Positions 1 to 6,674 of a stretch of 7,519 nt of DNA are shown one piece after another. The position numbers were made by a program, and so were the translations under genes. The notes under the pieces were generated by a model that saw nothing but the letters and a program-made list of their open reading frames with translations, was not told where the DNA came from and searched no databases. Origin of the DNA: an uncultured Bdellovibrio sp. (lineage in GTDB: Bacteria; Bdellovibrionota; Bdellovibrionia; Bdellovibrionales; Bdellovibrionaceae); assembly GCA_946482355.1 (NCBI GenBank), contig CAMLRE010000094.1:1-7519 (forward strand), written 5' to 3'. Each line of letters starts with the position of its first letter. Positions within the stretch are counted from its first letter, which is position 1.

Positions 1-2336
1 GTGGCGCGAATGTTCAGTTTGCGACAAATCCAAAAACAGGTGAACGCGTAGTTATCGAAATGAATCCACGCGTTTCTCGTTCATCAGCTTTAGCAAGTAA
101 AGCCACAGGCTTTCCGATTGCTAAAATCGCAGCTTTATTAGCCATTGGTTACCAATTACATGAATTAAAAAATGATATCACACAAGTAACACCCACTTGT
201 TACGAGCCAGCTCTTGATTACGTGGTCACTAAAATTCCACGTTTTGCTTTCGAAAAATTCCAAGGTTCAAAAGATATCTTAACTACACAAATGAAATCTG
301 TGGGGGAAGTGATGGCTATCGGCCGTACTTTCCAAGAATCATTTATGAAAGCACTGGCAGCGTTAGAAAAAAACACTGAAGCTATTCCAGAAGTTGATTT
401 CGATTTAGAAAAAGTTTCTTACCCGAATTCGCAAAGAATCTGGCACATCTTTCAGGCTTTCCGTCATGGGTTAAGCTTAAATATGATTTGGGAATTAACT
501 CAAATCACACCATGGTTCTTAGAGCAGTTAGAAACAATCGTAAAATTTGAATCAACGTTTAAAAACGCGGAACTTACGACAGAGCTTTTATTAAAAGCAA
601 AACGTTTAGGTTTTACGGATGCTCGTTTAGCCAAACTAAAAGACTTTCAAACTTCAAATTTAAAAAATATCCGCCATAAATTCGGAATTCGCCCAGCATT
701 TTTCCAAGTAGATACTTGTGCTGGTGAATTTGCTTCATCAACACCTTATTACTATTCAACTTACTGGAGTAAACCAGAAGGCTCGATCGCTATTCCTAAA
801 ACCATTGCGGTGATCGGAAGCGGTCCAAACCGTATCGGTCAGGGTATTGAATTTGATTACTCGTGTGTTCGTGGCGTAAAAGCGCTTCAAAAATTGGGCT
901 ACAAGGTGGCGATGCTAAATTCAAATCCTGAAACCGTATCAACAGATTACGACACTTCGGATTTATTATTTTTTGAACCATTAACACTTGAGCACTTAAC
1001 TGAAGTGTTCAACGTAATTAAACCAGAAGGCTTTATCGCGCAACTTGGTGGTCAAACACCAATTAACTTAGCAAGAAGTCTAACTCAAGAAGGTTTTAAA
1101 CTTTTAGGCTCTTCATTAAATTCAATTGATTTAGCCGAAGACCGCAAAAAATTCGCTGAACTTTGCCGCGAATTAAATTTAGCAATTCCAAATTCAGCTA
1201 TGGCTGGAAATATCGGTGAAGCTTTACAAAAAGAAGCTGAAGTCGGTTACCCAATGATCTGCCGTCCAAGTTATGTGATCGGCGGCCGTCGTATGGAAGT
1301 GATCGAAAACCGTGGTGAATTAGAATCCTACTTTGAACGCCACAAAGATTTTATTGGCGGAAAAAATCCATGCTTAATGGATCAATTCTTATCGGGCGCT
1401 TTAGAAGTCGATGTCGATTTAGTGCGCGGAAAAAATTGGATTTTAGTGGGTGGTATCATAGAACATATCGAAGCGGCCGGAGTTCACTCGGGCGACAGTA
1501 TGGGTGTGGTTCCTCCGCAGCGTTTAAAACAAGAAACATTAGAAAAGATCGAAAAATTAAGTTTAAAATTGGCTGATAAATTAAATGTCGAAGGGCATTT
1601 AAATTTACAGTTAGCGATCAAAAACGATGTGATTTATGTTCTTGAAGCTAATCCAAGAAGTTCACGTTCAGTTCCATTCTTAGCAAAAGCTACGGGTATT
1701 CCATTAGTTGATTTAGGAATGAAAGGCCAACTTGGCTTAGAGCTAACGGCTGAAGAAAAAGCTTACGACTGGAAAAAGATCAAACAAGTTTGCGTAAAAG
1801 GCGTAGTCTTCCCATTTAAAAAATTCCAAGATTCAGATTCAGTGCTTGGCCCTGAAATGAAATCAACAGGTGAATCAATGGGTCGTGCCGATACTTATTC
1901 TGAAGCTTTAGTAAAAGCTTTCGTTTCAAGTCACTTAGCTTTACCAAAATCGGGCGAAGTGTTTTTATCTTTACGTGATAAAGATAAGCAACCAATGCTT
2001 CCGTTATTAAGCACATTGCAAAAACTTGGTTTTACTTTTTCCGGCACTCGCGGAACAGCAGAGTTTTTAAAAGAACATAATGTTCAGTGTTTAAGTTTAA
2101 ATAAAGTTCATGAAGGACGTCCGCACTGTGTGGATCGTATTCGTTCTGGCCAAGTGCATTTTGTTATTAACACTACGGCAGGTCGTCATGCCGTTGAGGC
2201 AAGTTTTGCCATCAGAAGAGCGTGTACTGACTACAGTATTCCATGTTTGACAGAAAGCGATGCGGCTGAGGCGTTTGTACTGGCCCTAGAAAAAGCAAAG
2301 ACTGGACGTTTCGAAGTAAGTCACTTAAGCTTTTAA
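1..2336 (+). CDS. carB: Carbamoyl-phosphate synthetase large subunit, 5' partial
   Basis: Large subunit of carbamoyl-phosphate synthetase, which makes carbamoyl phosphate from bicarbonate, glutamine-derived ammonia and two ATP for pyrimidine and arginine synthesis. The frame is open from position 3, so the ATG at 60 is internal: the residues before it already match the family, and the fragment starts near residue 280 of the about 1,070-residue E. coli protein. Seen in order: the end of the first ATP-grasp domain (EMNPRVSRS, nt 57-83), the oligomerization domain (about 370-790), the second synthetase domain from KTIAVIGSGPNRIGQG (nt 798), with EVDVD and the metal-binding LEANPR, then an MGS-like allosteric domain (about 1953-2310). 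The two halves show the known internal duplication (EMNPRVSRS/EANPRSSRS; QMKSVGE/EMKSTGE). UMP-site positions of E. coli look kept (SGTRGTAEF, NKVHEGRPH, INTTAGR), so feedback control by UMP is likely. The end is intact, with TAA at 2334-2336. Confidence 0.97.
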   Translation, partial: GANVQFATNPKTGERVVIEMNPRVSRSSALASKATGFPIAKIAALLAIGYQLHELKNDITQVTPTCYEPALDYVVTKIPRFAFEKFQGSKDILTTQMKSVGEVMAIGRTFQESFMKALAALEKNTEAIPEVDFDLEKVSYPNSQRIWHIFQAFRHGLSLNMIWELTQITPWFLEQLETIVKFESTFKNAELTTELLLKAKRLGFTDARLAKLKDFQTSNLKNIRHKFGIRPAFFQVDTCAGEFASSTPYYYSTYWSKPEGSIAIPKTIAVIGSGPNRIGQGIEFDYSCVRGVKALQKLGYKVAMLNSNPETVSTDYDTSDLLFFEPLTLEHLTEVFNVIKPEGFIAQLGGQTPINLARSLTQEGFKLLGSSLNSIDLAEDRKKFAELCRELNLAIPNSAMAGNIGEALQKEAEVGYPMICRPSYVIGGRRMEVIENRGELESYFERHKDFIGGKNPCLMDQFLSGALEVDVDLVRGKNWILVGGIIEHIEAAGVHSGDSMGVVPPQRLKQETLEKIEKLSLKLADKLNVEGHLNLQLAIKNDVIYVLEANPRSSRSVPFLAKATGIPLVDLGMKGQLGLELTAEEKAYDWKKIKQVCVKGVVFPFKKFQDSDSVLGPEMKSTGESMGRADTYSEALVKAFVSSHLALPKSGEVFLSLRDKDKQPMLPLLSTLQKLGFTFSGTRGTAEFLKEHNVQCLSLNKVHEGRPHCVDRIRSGQVHFVINTTAGRHAVEASFAIRRACTDYSIPCLTESDAAEAFVLALEKAKTGRFEVSHLSF

Positions 2337-2341
2337 AGACC

Positions 2342-2362
2342 GCGTGCTTTAAAAAAGCACGC
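2342..2362 (+). terminator. Perfect hairpin after carB, possible terminator
   Basis: The arms GCGTGCTTT (2342-2350) and AAAGCACGC (2354-2362) pair over 9 bp around an AAA loop, starting 5 nt after the carB stop. No T-run follows on either strand, so this is not a canonical intrinsic terminator. It could be a weak or Rho-assisted terminator, or a stabilising 3' structure between carB and the downstream transporter genes. The hairpin is certain from the sequence; termination is inferred. Confidence 0.4.
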
Positions 2363-2382
2363 TCAAGTGCAATGGATGGCAT

Positions 2383-3243
2383 ATGAGCTTTAAAGGTTTT
2401 ATTTTTACATTTTTATTTTCCGCTTTAGCTCTGGCTGAGGCTTCGCCTAAGTCTATTACTTTGGGGATGATTCCTGGTGGTCATCCTGAGGCTATCAAAG
2501 CTGAATCTAAAGTGGTGGCTGAACAGCTTCAGAAGAAATTAAACATTCCTGTTAATATTTATATTTCTAAAAATTATGCGGCTTTGAATACGGCGCTTAA
2601 AGATAAGAAAGTGGATTATGCTTTTTTATCGGCGTTAAGTTTAGTTGAGGCTGAAAAAGAAGTTCCGGTTAAGGTTCTTTTAAAAAAGACTTATAACGGG
2701 CCTTATTATTTTTCAGGTTTAGTGGTTCGTGCGGATAGTAAAATTAAATCAATTAAAGATTTAAAAGGTAAATCGATCGTGTTTGTCGATCCACAATCGG
2801 CTTCTGGCTATTTATACCCTCAGGTTTATTTACGTAAAAACAATCTTAAAGATGAAAGTTTTAAATCAGTTACTTTCTCTGGCAGTCATGCGGCTTCGGT
2901 TGAAAAGTTAGAAAATAAAGAAGTCGATGTAGCTGCAGTATTTGTTGACGATGAAAAAACAAATGACGGAGCTTGGGAAAGATTTAAGAAAAACCCTAAA
3001 TCTAAATTCAGACTTTTATGGGTCAGTGCTCCGATTCCAAATGATCCGATTGTGGTTCGTCAGGATTTTTACAATCAATACCCAAAATTAACTCACGAAT
3101 TAATGTATGAATTAATCGAAATGCAAAGTGATGCAGGTACAAAAAAACTGATCTCAGAAGTTATGGGCAAAGGCGAATTAATGCCGGCCACTTCTAAGCA
3201 GTATGATCCTGTACGTGAAGTCAAAAAGGTATTTAATCAGTAA
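2383..3243 (+). CDS. PhnD-type periplasmic substrate-binding protein
   Basis: Secreted solute-binding protein of the phosphate/phosphite/phosphonate (PhnD-like) family, 286 aa, near the usual length. Residues 1-20 form a signal peptide: one Lys, a hydrophobic core (FIFTFLFSALALA) and likely cleavage after ALA or AEA before SPKS. There is no cysteine, so it is not a lipoprotein and should be free in the periplasm. Family hallmarks follow: LGMIPGGHPE (27-36), VDYAFLSALS (77-86), SGLVVRADS then IKDLKGKSIVFVDPQSASGY (111-143), with the SASG ligand loop at 139-142, and GSHAASVEKL...VDVAAVFVDD (167-190). No earlier in-frame start exists and the next Met would lose the signal peptide; the ribosome site is weak (GGATGG at 2374-2379). 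It ends 1 nt before the ABC ATPase gene, so the two are probably coupled. It occupies the place of pilG in the Myxococcus order, but I cannot show homology to PilG. The ligand is unknown. Confidence 0.85.
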   Translation: MSFKGFIFTFLFSALALAEASPKSITLGMIPGGHPEAIKAESKVVAEQLQKKLNIPVNIYISKNYAALNTALKDKKVDYAFLSALSLVEAEKEVPVKVLLKKTYNGPYYFSGLVVRADSKIKSIKDLKGKSIVFVDPQSASGYLYPQVYLRKNNLKDESFKSVTFSGSHAASVEKLENKEVDVAAVFVDDEKTNDGAWERFKKNPKSKFRLLWVSAPIPNDPIVVRQDFYNQYPKLTHELMYELIEMQSDAGTKKLISEVMGKGELMPATSKQYDPVREVKKVFNQ

Positions 3244-3244
3244 T

Positions 3245-3991
3245 ATGGATATTATTAAAGTTAGTGGTATTCAAAAATCTTTTCAGCCAGACTTTTATAA
3301 AAAACCTACGCAGGTTTTAAAAAATGTTTCGTTTGTTATCCCGCAAGGTAAGTTTATTGGTCTTATCGGACCGAACGGGGCGGGTAAAACAACAACGATT
3401 AAATGCCTTTTGCAGTTTATTTTTCCAGATAAAGGCACGATTCAATTCGGCGATAACCAATCTTTTATCGAATTTAAAAAACATATCGGTTATTTGCCTG
3501 AACGCCCTTTTTTTCAGGAATTTTTAACGGGCATGGAGTTTTTAAAACTACACTGGGATTTGTCAGGCACAAAAAAAGATAATTTCGAGCATCGTGCTGC
3601 CGAAGTTTTAGATCTAGTAAAACTCACTCACGCTAAAGATAAAAAATTAAAAGATTACTCAAAAGGAATGCTACAGCGTATAGGTATCGCCCAATCACTG
3701 ATCGCATTTCCTGATTTTTTAATCTTAGATGAGCCGATGTCAGGTTTAGATCCTGATGGAAGAATTTTAATCAAAGATATTTTAAAAGATTTAAAGAAAA
3801 CTCATATTACAGTTTTAATGAGCAGCCACTTATTAGAAGACATCGACGAACTTTGTGAAGAGCTGATCGTGATTCATCAAGGTGAATGTTTCTATAATGG
3901 TTCAACGCCAGAATTCAAAAAAAACTACAGCACATTACAAGATGCTTACAAGGCTTTCAAAGGTCAATTTGAGGTAAACTACAACGTATGA
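3245..3991 (+). CDS. pilH: ABC transporter ATPase, PilH-like
   Basis: Cytoplasmic ATP-binding subunit of an ABC-2 (exporter-type) transporter, 248 aa from ATG 3245. All nucleotide-binding motifs are present: Walker A GPNGAGKT (42-49), a YLPERP segment in the Q-loop region (83-88) typical of ABC-2 ATPases, signature YSKGMLQR (138-145), Walker B FLILDEP (158-164), D-loop SGLDP (166-170) and switch His195 in SSHLLED. An upstream in-frame ATG at 3203 would add 14 residues and overlap the preceding gene by 41 nt; ATG 3245, directly after that gene's TAA, gives a normal ABC N-terminus (MDIIKVSG) and is preferred. The permease gene overlaps its stop (ATGA). The symbol rests on gene order (ATPase-permease-pilD-pilMNO, as recalled for M. 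xanthus), where PilH powers a transporter needed for pilus formation. The ATPase class is certain; the PilH assignment is inferred, and a NosF- or GldA-like role with another substrate is possible. Confidence 0.8.
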   Translation: MDIIKVSGIQKSFQPDFYKKPTQVLKNVSFVIPQGKFIGLIGPNGAGKTTTIKCLLQFIFPDKGTIQFGDNQSFIEFKKHIGYLPERPFFQEFLTGMEFLKLHWDLSGTKKDNFEHRAAEVLDLVKLTHAKDKKLKDYSKGMLQRIGIAQSLIAFPDFLILDEPMSGLDPDGRILIKDILKDLKKTHITVLMSSHLLEDIDELCEELIVIHQGECFYNGSTPEFKKNYSTLQDAYKAFKGQFEVNYNV

Positions 3992-4746
3992 TCAGATTAA
4001 TGTGGGTAAACACGCAAGAGTGGTTCCGTCTTAAATTTTTTCAAATCGTTTTATTTTTAGCCTTCTTATTTGTTTGCTTTAGCCAACTTTTAGGTTCGTT
4101 AAGTTTTACTGAACAACAACGCCTGGTTGTTGATTTCGGTTTAGCCGGTATTGAAATTGCCTTAGTTTTTATTGCCTGCTTTTTTTCAACCCATTCATTA
4201 GCAAAAGAAATCGAACGTAAAACGATTTTAGTTTTACTGGCTCGTCCAATTCCTCGCTGGAAAATTCTGGTCGGCTATTTCGGAAGTTTAGCAATTTTAA
4301 ACTTTATTGCAGCGATCGTATTAGCTGTCACACTTTACTTCTTTATCACAAGTCCAAATTTAATGTTCACTGTGAATTATCTTTTAGCTATTGCGGTGAT
4401 CTATATTAAGTCGTTGGTGATTGGCTCGATCGGATTATTAATCAGTGTTATCGCGCGTCCGATGTTTGCTTTTGTTCTTTCAATCACTGTTTGGTTAATG
4501 AGCTATTCAATCATCGAAGTTCAGTTCTTTATGGAAAAAGCGCAGATTGAAAACAGCAAAGAAATATTCACCGTATTAAGCGCGATTTTTCCTCAATTTT
4601 ATAAATTTAACTGGAAAAGTTACGGCTTTTTAAAGTCACTGATTAATCCTTCAGATTTAGGCTGGGCTTTTTTGCATAGTTTCGGTTGGATTTTAGCCAG
4701 CATGTATTTAGCTTCGTTGCTATTTAGAAAGAAAGAAATTGTCTGA
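3988..4746 (+). CDS. pilI: ABC-2 type transporter permease, PilI-like
   Basis: Inner-membrane permease of 252 aa, partner of the preceding ATPase; its ATG overlaps that gene's TGA (ATGA), a translational-coupling arrangement. About six hydrophobic segments are visible: near 18-38, 50-70, 95-120, 128-153, 158-178 and 223-246. Between the second and third lies KEIERKTILVLLARPIPRWK (73-92), the cytoplasmic motif of ABC-2/NosY-type permeases that contacts the ATPase. The importer EAA loop of PhnE-like permeases is not recognisable, so this looks like an export-type partner although a binding protein is encoded upstream. A GAGG at 3971-3974 is rather far from the start, fitting reliance on coupling. 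The gene lies directly before pilD, as pilI does in Myxococcus as I recall it; the symbol rests on that order, not on alignment. The transported substrate is unknown. Confidence 0.75.
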   Translation: MIRLMWVNTQEWFRLKFFQIVLFLAFLFVCFSQLLGSLSFTEQQRLVVDFGLAGIEIALVFIACFFSTHSLAKEIERKTILVLLARPIPRWKILVGYFGSLAILNFIAAIVLAVTLYFFITSPNLMFTVNYLLAIAVIYIKSLVIGSIGLLISVIARPMFAFVLSITVWLMSYSIIEVQFFMEKAQIENSKEIFTVLSAIFPQFYKFNWKSYGFLKSLINPSDLGWAFLHSFGWILASMYLASLLFRKKEIV

Positions 4747-5524
4747 TTTAATGCCTTTTTTCTATTTTATTGTTTTTCTTTTCGGAGCTTGCTTCGGAAG
4801 TTTTGCCAACGTTTTAATTTACCGTATGCCTAAAGGCGAAAAAATCACGGGTCGGAGCCATTGCAAAGAATGCGGAAAAACAGTGGCCTGGTATCATAAC
4901 ATTCCACTTTTTTCTTATTTTATCCTTCGAGGAAAATGCGCCCACTGCCAGGCTAAGTTTTCAATTCGTTACCCTTTAGTTGAATTTATTATGGCAGCTC
5001 TTTGGGTTGTCGTTTTTCACCTTTATGGTTTTAGCTGGTTAACTTTAGAATATTTCATTTTAGTTTTCGGTTTAGTGGCCGGAAGTTTTATCGATTTAGA
5101 TCATATGATTTTGCCCGATGAAATCACTTTAGGCGGATGCGCTCTGGCTTTAATCGGAGCCGCGATTAATCCTGAACGTGAATTTATGGAAGGTTTCTTG
5201 GGATTTTTATTCGGTGGCGGCGTTTTGTGGTTAGTTGCTTATGTTTATTATGTGTTTACCGGACGTGAAGGTTTGGGCGGGGGAGATATTAAACTTCTTG
5301 CTTGGATCGGAGCTTTATTAGGGTGGCGAGCAATCCCTTTTGTCATTTTATCGTCATCGATTTTAGGTTCTATTGTTGGAATTTATGTTTCACGCCACAG
5401 TGAAGATAAATTAAAAGCGGTTATCCCGTTTGGTCCATTTATCGCTTTAGGCGCTATTTTATATATCTTAGGACTAAAGTCCGTAGGAAATTGGTATATT
5501 GATCTGTTTTTTCCACAATTCTAA
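4739..5524 (+). CDS. pilD: Prepilin peptidase / N-methyltransferase PilD
   Basis: Inner-membrane aspartic protease that removes the leader peptide of type IV prepilins and pseudopilins and methylates the new N-terminal residue. At 261 aa it is the full two-function form. The N-terminal GACFGSFANVLIYRMP (17-31) is a family signature, followed by two zinc-type CxxC pairs (Cys42/45 and Cys67/70) around WYHNIPLFSYF. The catalytic aspartates are Asp119 in GSFIDLDHMILPDEIT and Asp183 in GLGGGDIKL, 64 residues apart, the same spacing I recall for TcpJ (125/189). Several membrane helices fill the rest. The start shown is TTG, overlapping pilI by 8 nt with a purine-rich AGAAAGAAA just before it; ATG at 4751 (residue 5) would leave a 4-nt gap and lose nothing important, so the start is uncertain. 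Position after pilHI and before pilM matches the Myxococcus order. Confidence 0.95.
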   Translation: MSDLMPFFYFIVFLFGACFGSFANVLIYRMPKGEKITGRSHCKECGKTVAWYHNIPLFSYFILRGKCAHCQAKFSIRYPLVEFIMAALWVVVFHLYGFSWLTLEYFILVFGLVAGSFIDLDHMILPDEITLGGCALALIGAAINPEREFMEGFLGFLFGGGVLWLVAYVYYVFTGREGLGGGDIKLLAWIGALLGWRAIPFVILSSSILGSIVGIYVSRHSEDKLKAVIPFGPFIALGAILYILGLKSVGNWYIDLFFPQF

Positions 5525-5538
5525 AGACGAACTGTCGA

Positions 5539-5555
5539 CTAGACCAGACGTCTAG
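5539..5555. repeat. Inverted repeat upstream of the pilM promoter
   Basis: CTAGAC (5539-5544) and GTCTAG (5550-5555) are perfect 6-bp arms separated by CAGAC. The element includes the palindrome AGACGTCT (5547-5554) and lies next to another, GTCGAC (5534-5539). It ends 14 nt before the -35 box at 5570, roughly -67 to -51 from the predicted start of transcription, a usual position for an activator site. No T-run follows, so a pilD terminator is less likely. The binding role is inferred. Confidence 0.4.
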
Positions 5556-5569
5556 AAATCGTACAAACT

Positions 5570-5599
5570 TTGACAAGACTCTACCAAGGATTGGATAAT
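5570..5599 (+). promoter_or_regulatory. Predicted sigma70-type promoter of the pilMNO operon
   Basis: A perfect -35 hexamer TTGACA (5570-5575) is followed after 18 nt by GATAAT (5594-5599), one mismatch from the TATAAT consensus. It lies in the only real intergenic gap of the cluster, so pilM and the genes behind it can probably be transcribed separately from carB, the ABC genes and pilD. Transcription would start near 5606, leaving only about 16 nt before the pilM ATG. The pilM ribosome site GGGAG (5607-5611), 10 nt before the ATG, would lie almost at the 5' end of that message. Confidence 0.65.
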
Positions 5600-5621
5600 T
5601 TAGGTTGGGAGTCTGAGCAGC

Positions 5622-6674
5622 ATGTTATTTTCATCAAAGAAGGTGATTGGACTAGATTTAGGATCAAGTTCAATCAAAATGGCCGAATTAAAACTTAGCG
5701 GAAACACCGCTGAGCTTGAAAACTTTGCGTCAGTTCAGACCCCGCCGCAAGCCATGACCAATGGTGAAATCACCGATTCTTTTCTTTTAGGTGAAGCAAT
5801 CAAATCTCTGCATAAAGAACAACGTTTCACTCGTAAAATCGTGAACGTTGGTATGTGGGGAAACTCGGCTATTGTTAAAAAAATCTCACTCCCAAAACGA
5901 GATCCCAAAGAACTGCGCGAACAGATTAAATTCGAAGCGCAACAATACCTGCCATTTGATATTTCGCAAGTCACGCTTGAGCATCACATTCTGCCATTTT
6001 CTACGACTCCAGATATGATGGATGTGTTGATCATCGCGGCTCAAAATGACTTCATCGGAAAGTACGTCGAAGTGACAACTTTCTCTGGCTTAAAATGTAA
6101 AATCATCGATGTCGCAAGTTTAGCGTTAGCCAATATTTTTGAATTTAACTACGGTCGTTTCAACGAACCGGTGGCTTTATTCAACTTCGGCGCAAACTCA
6201 ACCCAATTCCTGGTTATTCTTCAAGGCGAAGTTTTATTCGTGCGTGATATTCCGGTGGGTGGTTTCCACTTTACCAACGAGATCAGTAAGAATATGGGTA
6301 TTACGCTTGAAGAAGCTGAAGCGCTAAAACTGACTCAGCAAGATAACAATACCGAACAACCTGAAAACACAAAAACTTTCATGAATATGGCCCTTGATTA
6401 CGTGACTGAAGAAATCCGTAACTCGATTGATTTCTACTCAGCATCAGGTGGCGATTTACAAATTACAAAGGCTTATTTCACTGGCGGAGCAAGTTTAACT
6501 GAAGGTATGACAGATCATCTTCAGGATTCATTAAAAATTCCATTTGAACCGTTAAATCCGTTAATCAGAATTAAACCGGCCAATAAAAAATTAACTCCGG
6601 CTTACCTACAACAGATCACACCGTTTTTATCGACGACGTTAGGTCTTGCATTACGCGAAGTAGGTGACTCATGA
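5622..6674 (+). CDS. pilM: Type IV pilus assembly protein PilM
   Basis: Cytoplasmic actin-fold protein that binds the N-terminal tail of PilN at the inner membrane and links the pilus motor base to the PilNOP alignment complex. At 350 aa it has the usual family length. The phosphate-1 loop is IGLDLGSSSIKMAEL (9-23). The PilM signature DPKELREQIKFEAQQYLPFD lies at 94-113, the phosphate-2 region FNFGANSTQFLV at 187-198 is followed by RDIPVGG (208-214), and the adenosine motif YFTGGASLTEGM is at 285-296. The phosphate-2 position, often Asp in this family, is Asn188. The start is supported by GGGAG 10 nt upstream and by the GLDLG motif falling at its normal distance from the N-terminus. It is the first gene after the predicted promoter, and its TGA overlaps the pilN ATG (ATGA). 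Confidence 0.95.
   Translation: MLFSSKKVIGLDLGSSSIKMAELKLSGNTAELENFASVQTPPQAMTNGEITDSFLLGEAIKSLHKEQRFTRKIVNVGMWGNSAIVKKISLPKRDPKELREQIKFEAQQYLPFDISQVTLEHHILPFSTTPDMMDVLIIAAQNDFIGKYVEVTTFSGLKCKIIDVASLALANIFEFNYGRFNEPVALFNFGANSTQFLVILQGEVLFVRDIPVGGFHFTNEISKNMGITLEEAEALKLTQQDNNTEQPENTKTFMNMALDYVTEEIRNSIDFYSASGGDLQITKAYFTGGASLTEGMTDHLQDSLKIPFEPLNPLIRIKPANKKLTPAYLQQITPFLSTTLGLALREVGDS

Noticed and set aside
60..62. ATG at 60 as the start of the first gene
   Set aside because: The frame is open back to position 3 and the preceding residues (NVQFATNPKTGERVVIE) belong to CarB, so the ATG is internal.
2247..2252. TTGACA inside the end of carB as a promoter for the binding-protein gene
   Set aside because: No acceptable -10 hexamer lies 16-19 nt downstream; the sequence there codes for conserved CarB C-terminal residues.
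2372..2386. Four-codon upstream ORF (ATG GAT GGC ATA TGA) overlapping the start at 2383
   Set aside because: It has no ribosome site and such a short ORF is easily produced by chance.
2383..2445. Lipoprotein signal on the PhnD-like protein
   Set aside because: There is no cysteine near the cleavage region or anywhere in the protein, so no lipobox.
3203..3244. A 14-residue longer N-terminus for the ABC ATPase
   Set aside because: It would overlap the upstream gene by 41 nt, has no ribosome site, and the extra residues are the upstream reading frame's sequence read out of phase; ATG 3245 gives a standard N-terminus.
3245..3991. Missing Q-loop glutamine as a sign of an inactive ATPase
   Set aside because: YLPERP in the Q-loop region is common in ABC-2 family ATPases, and Walker A, Walker B, signature and switch His are all intact.
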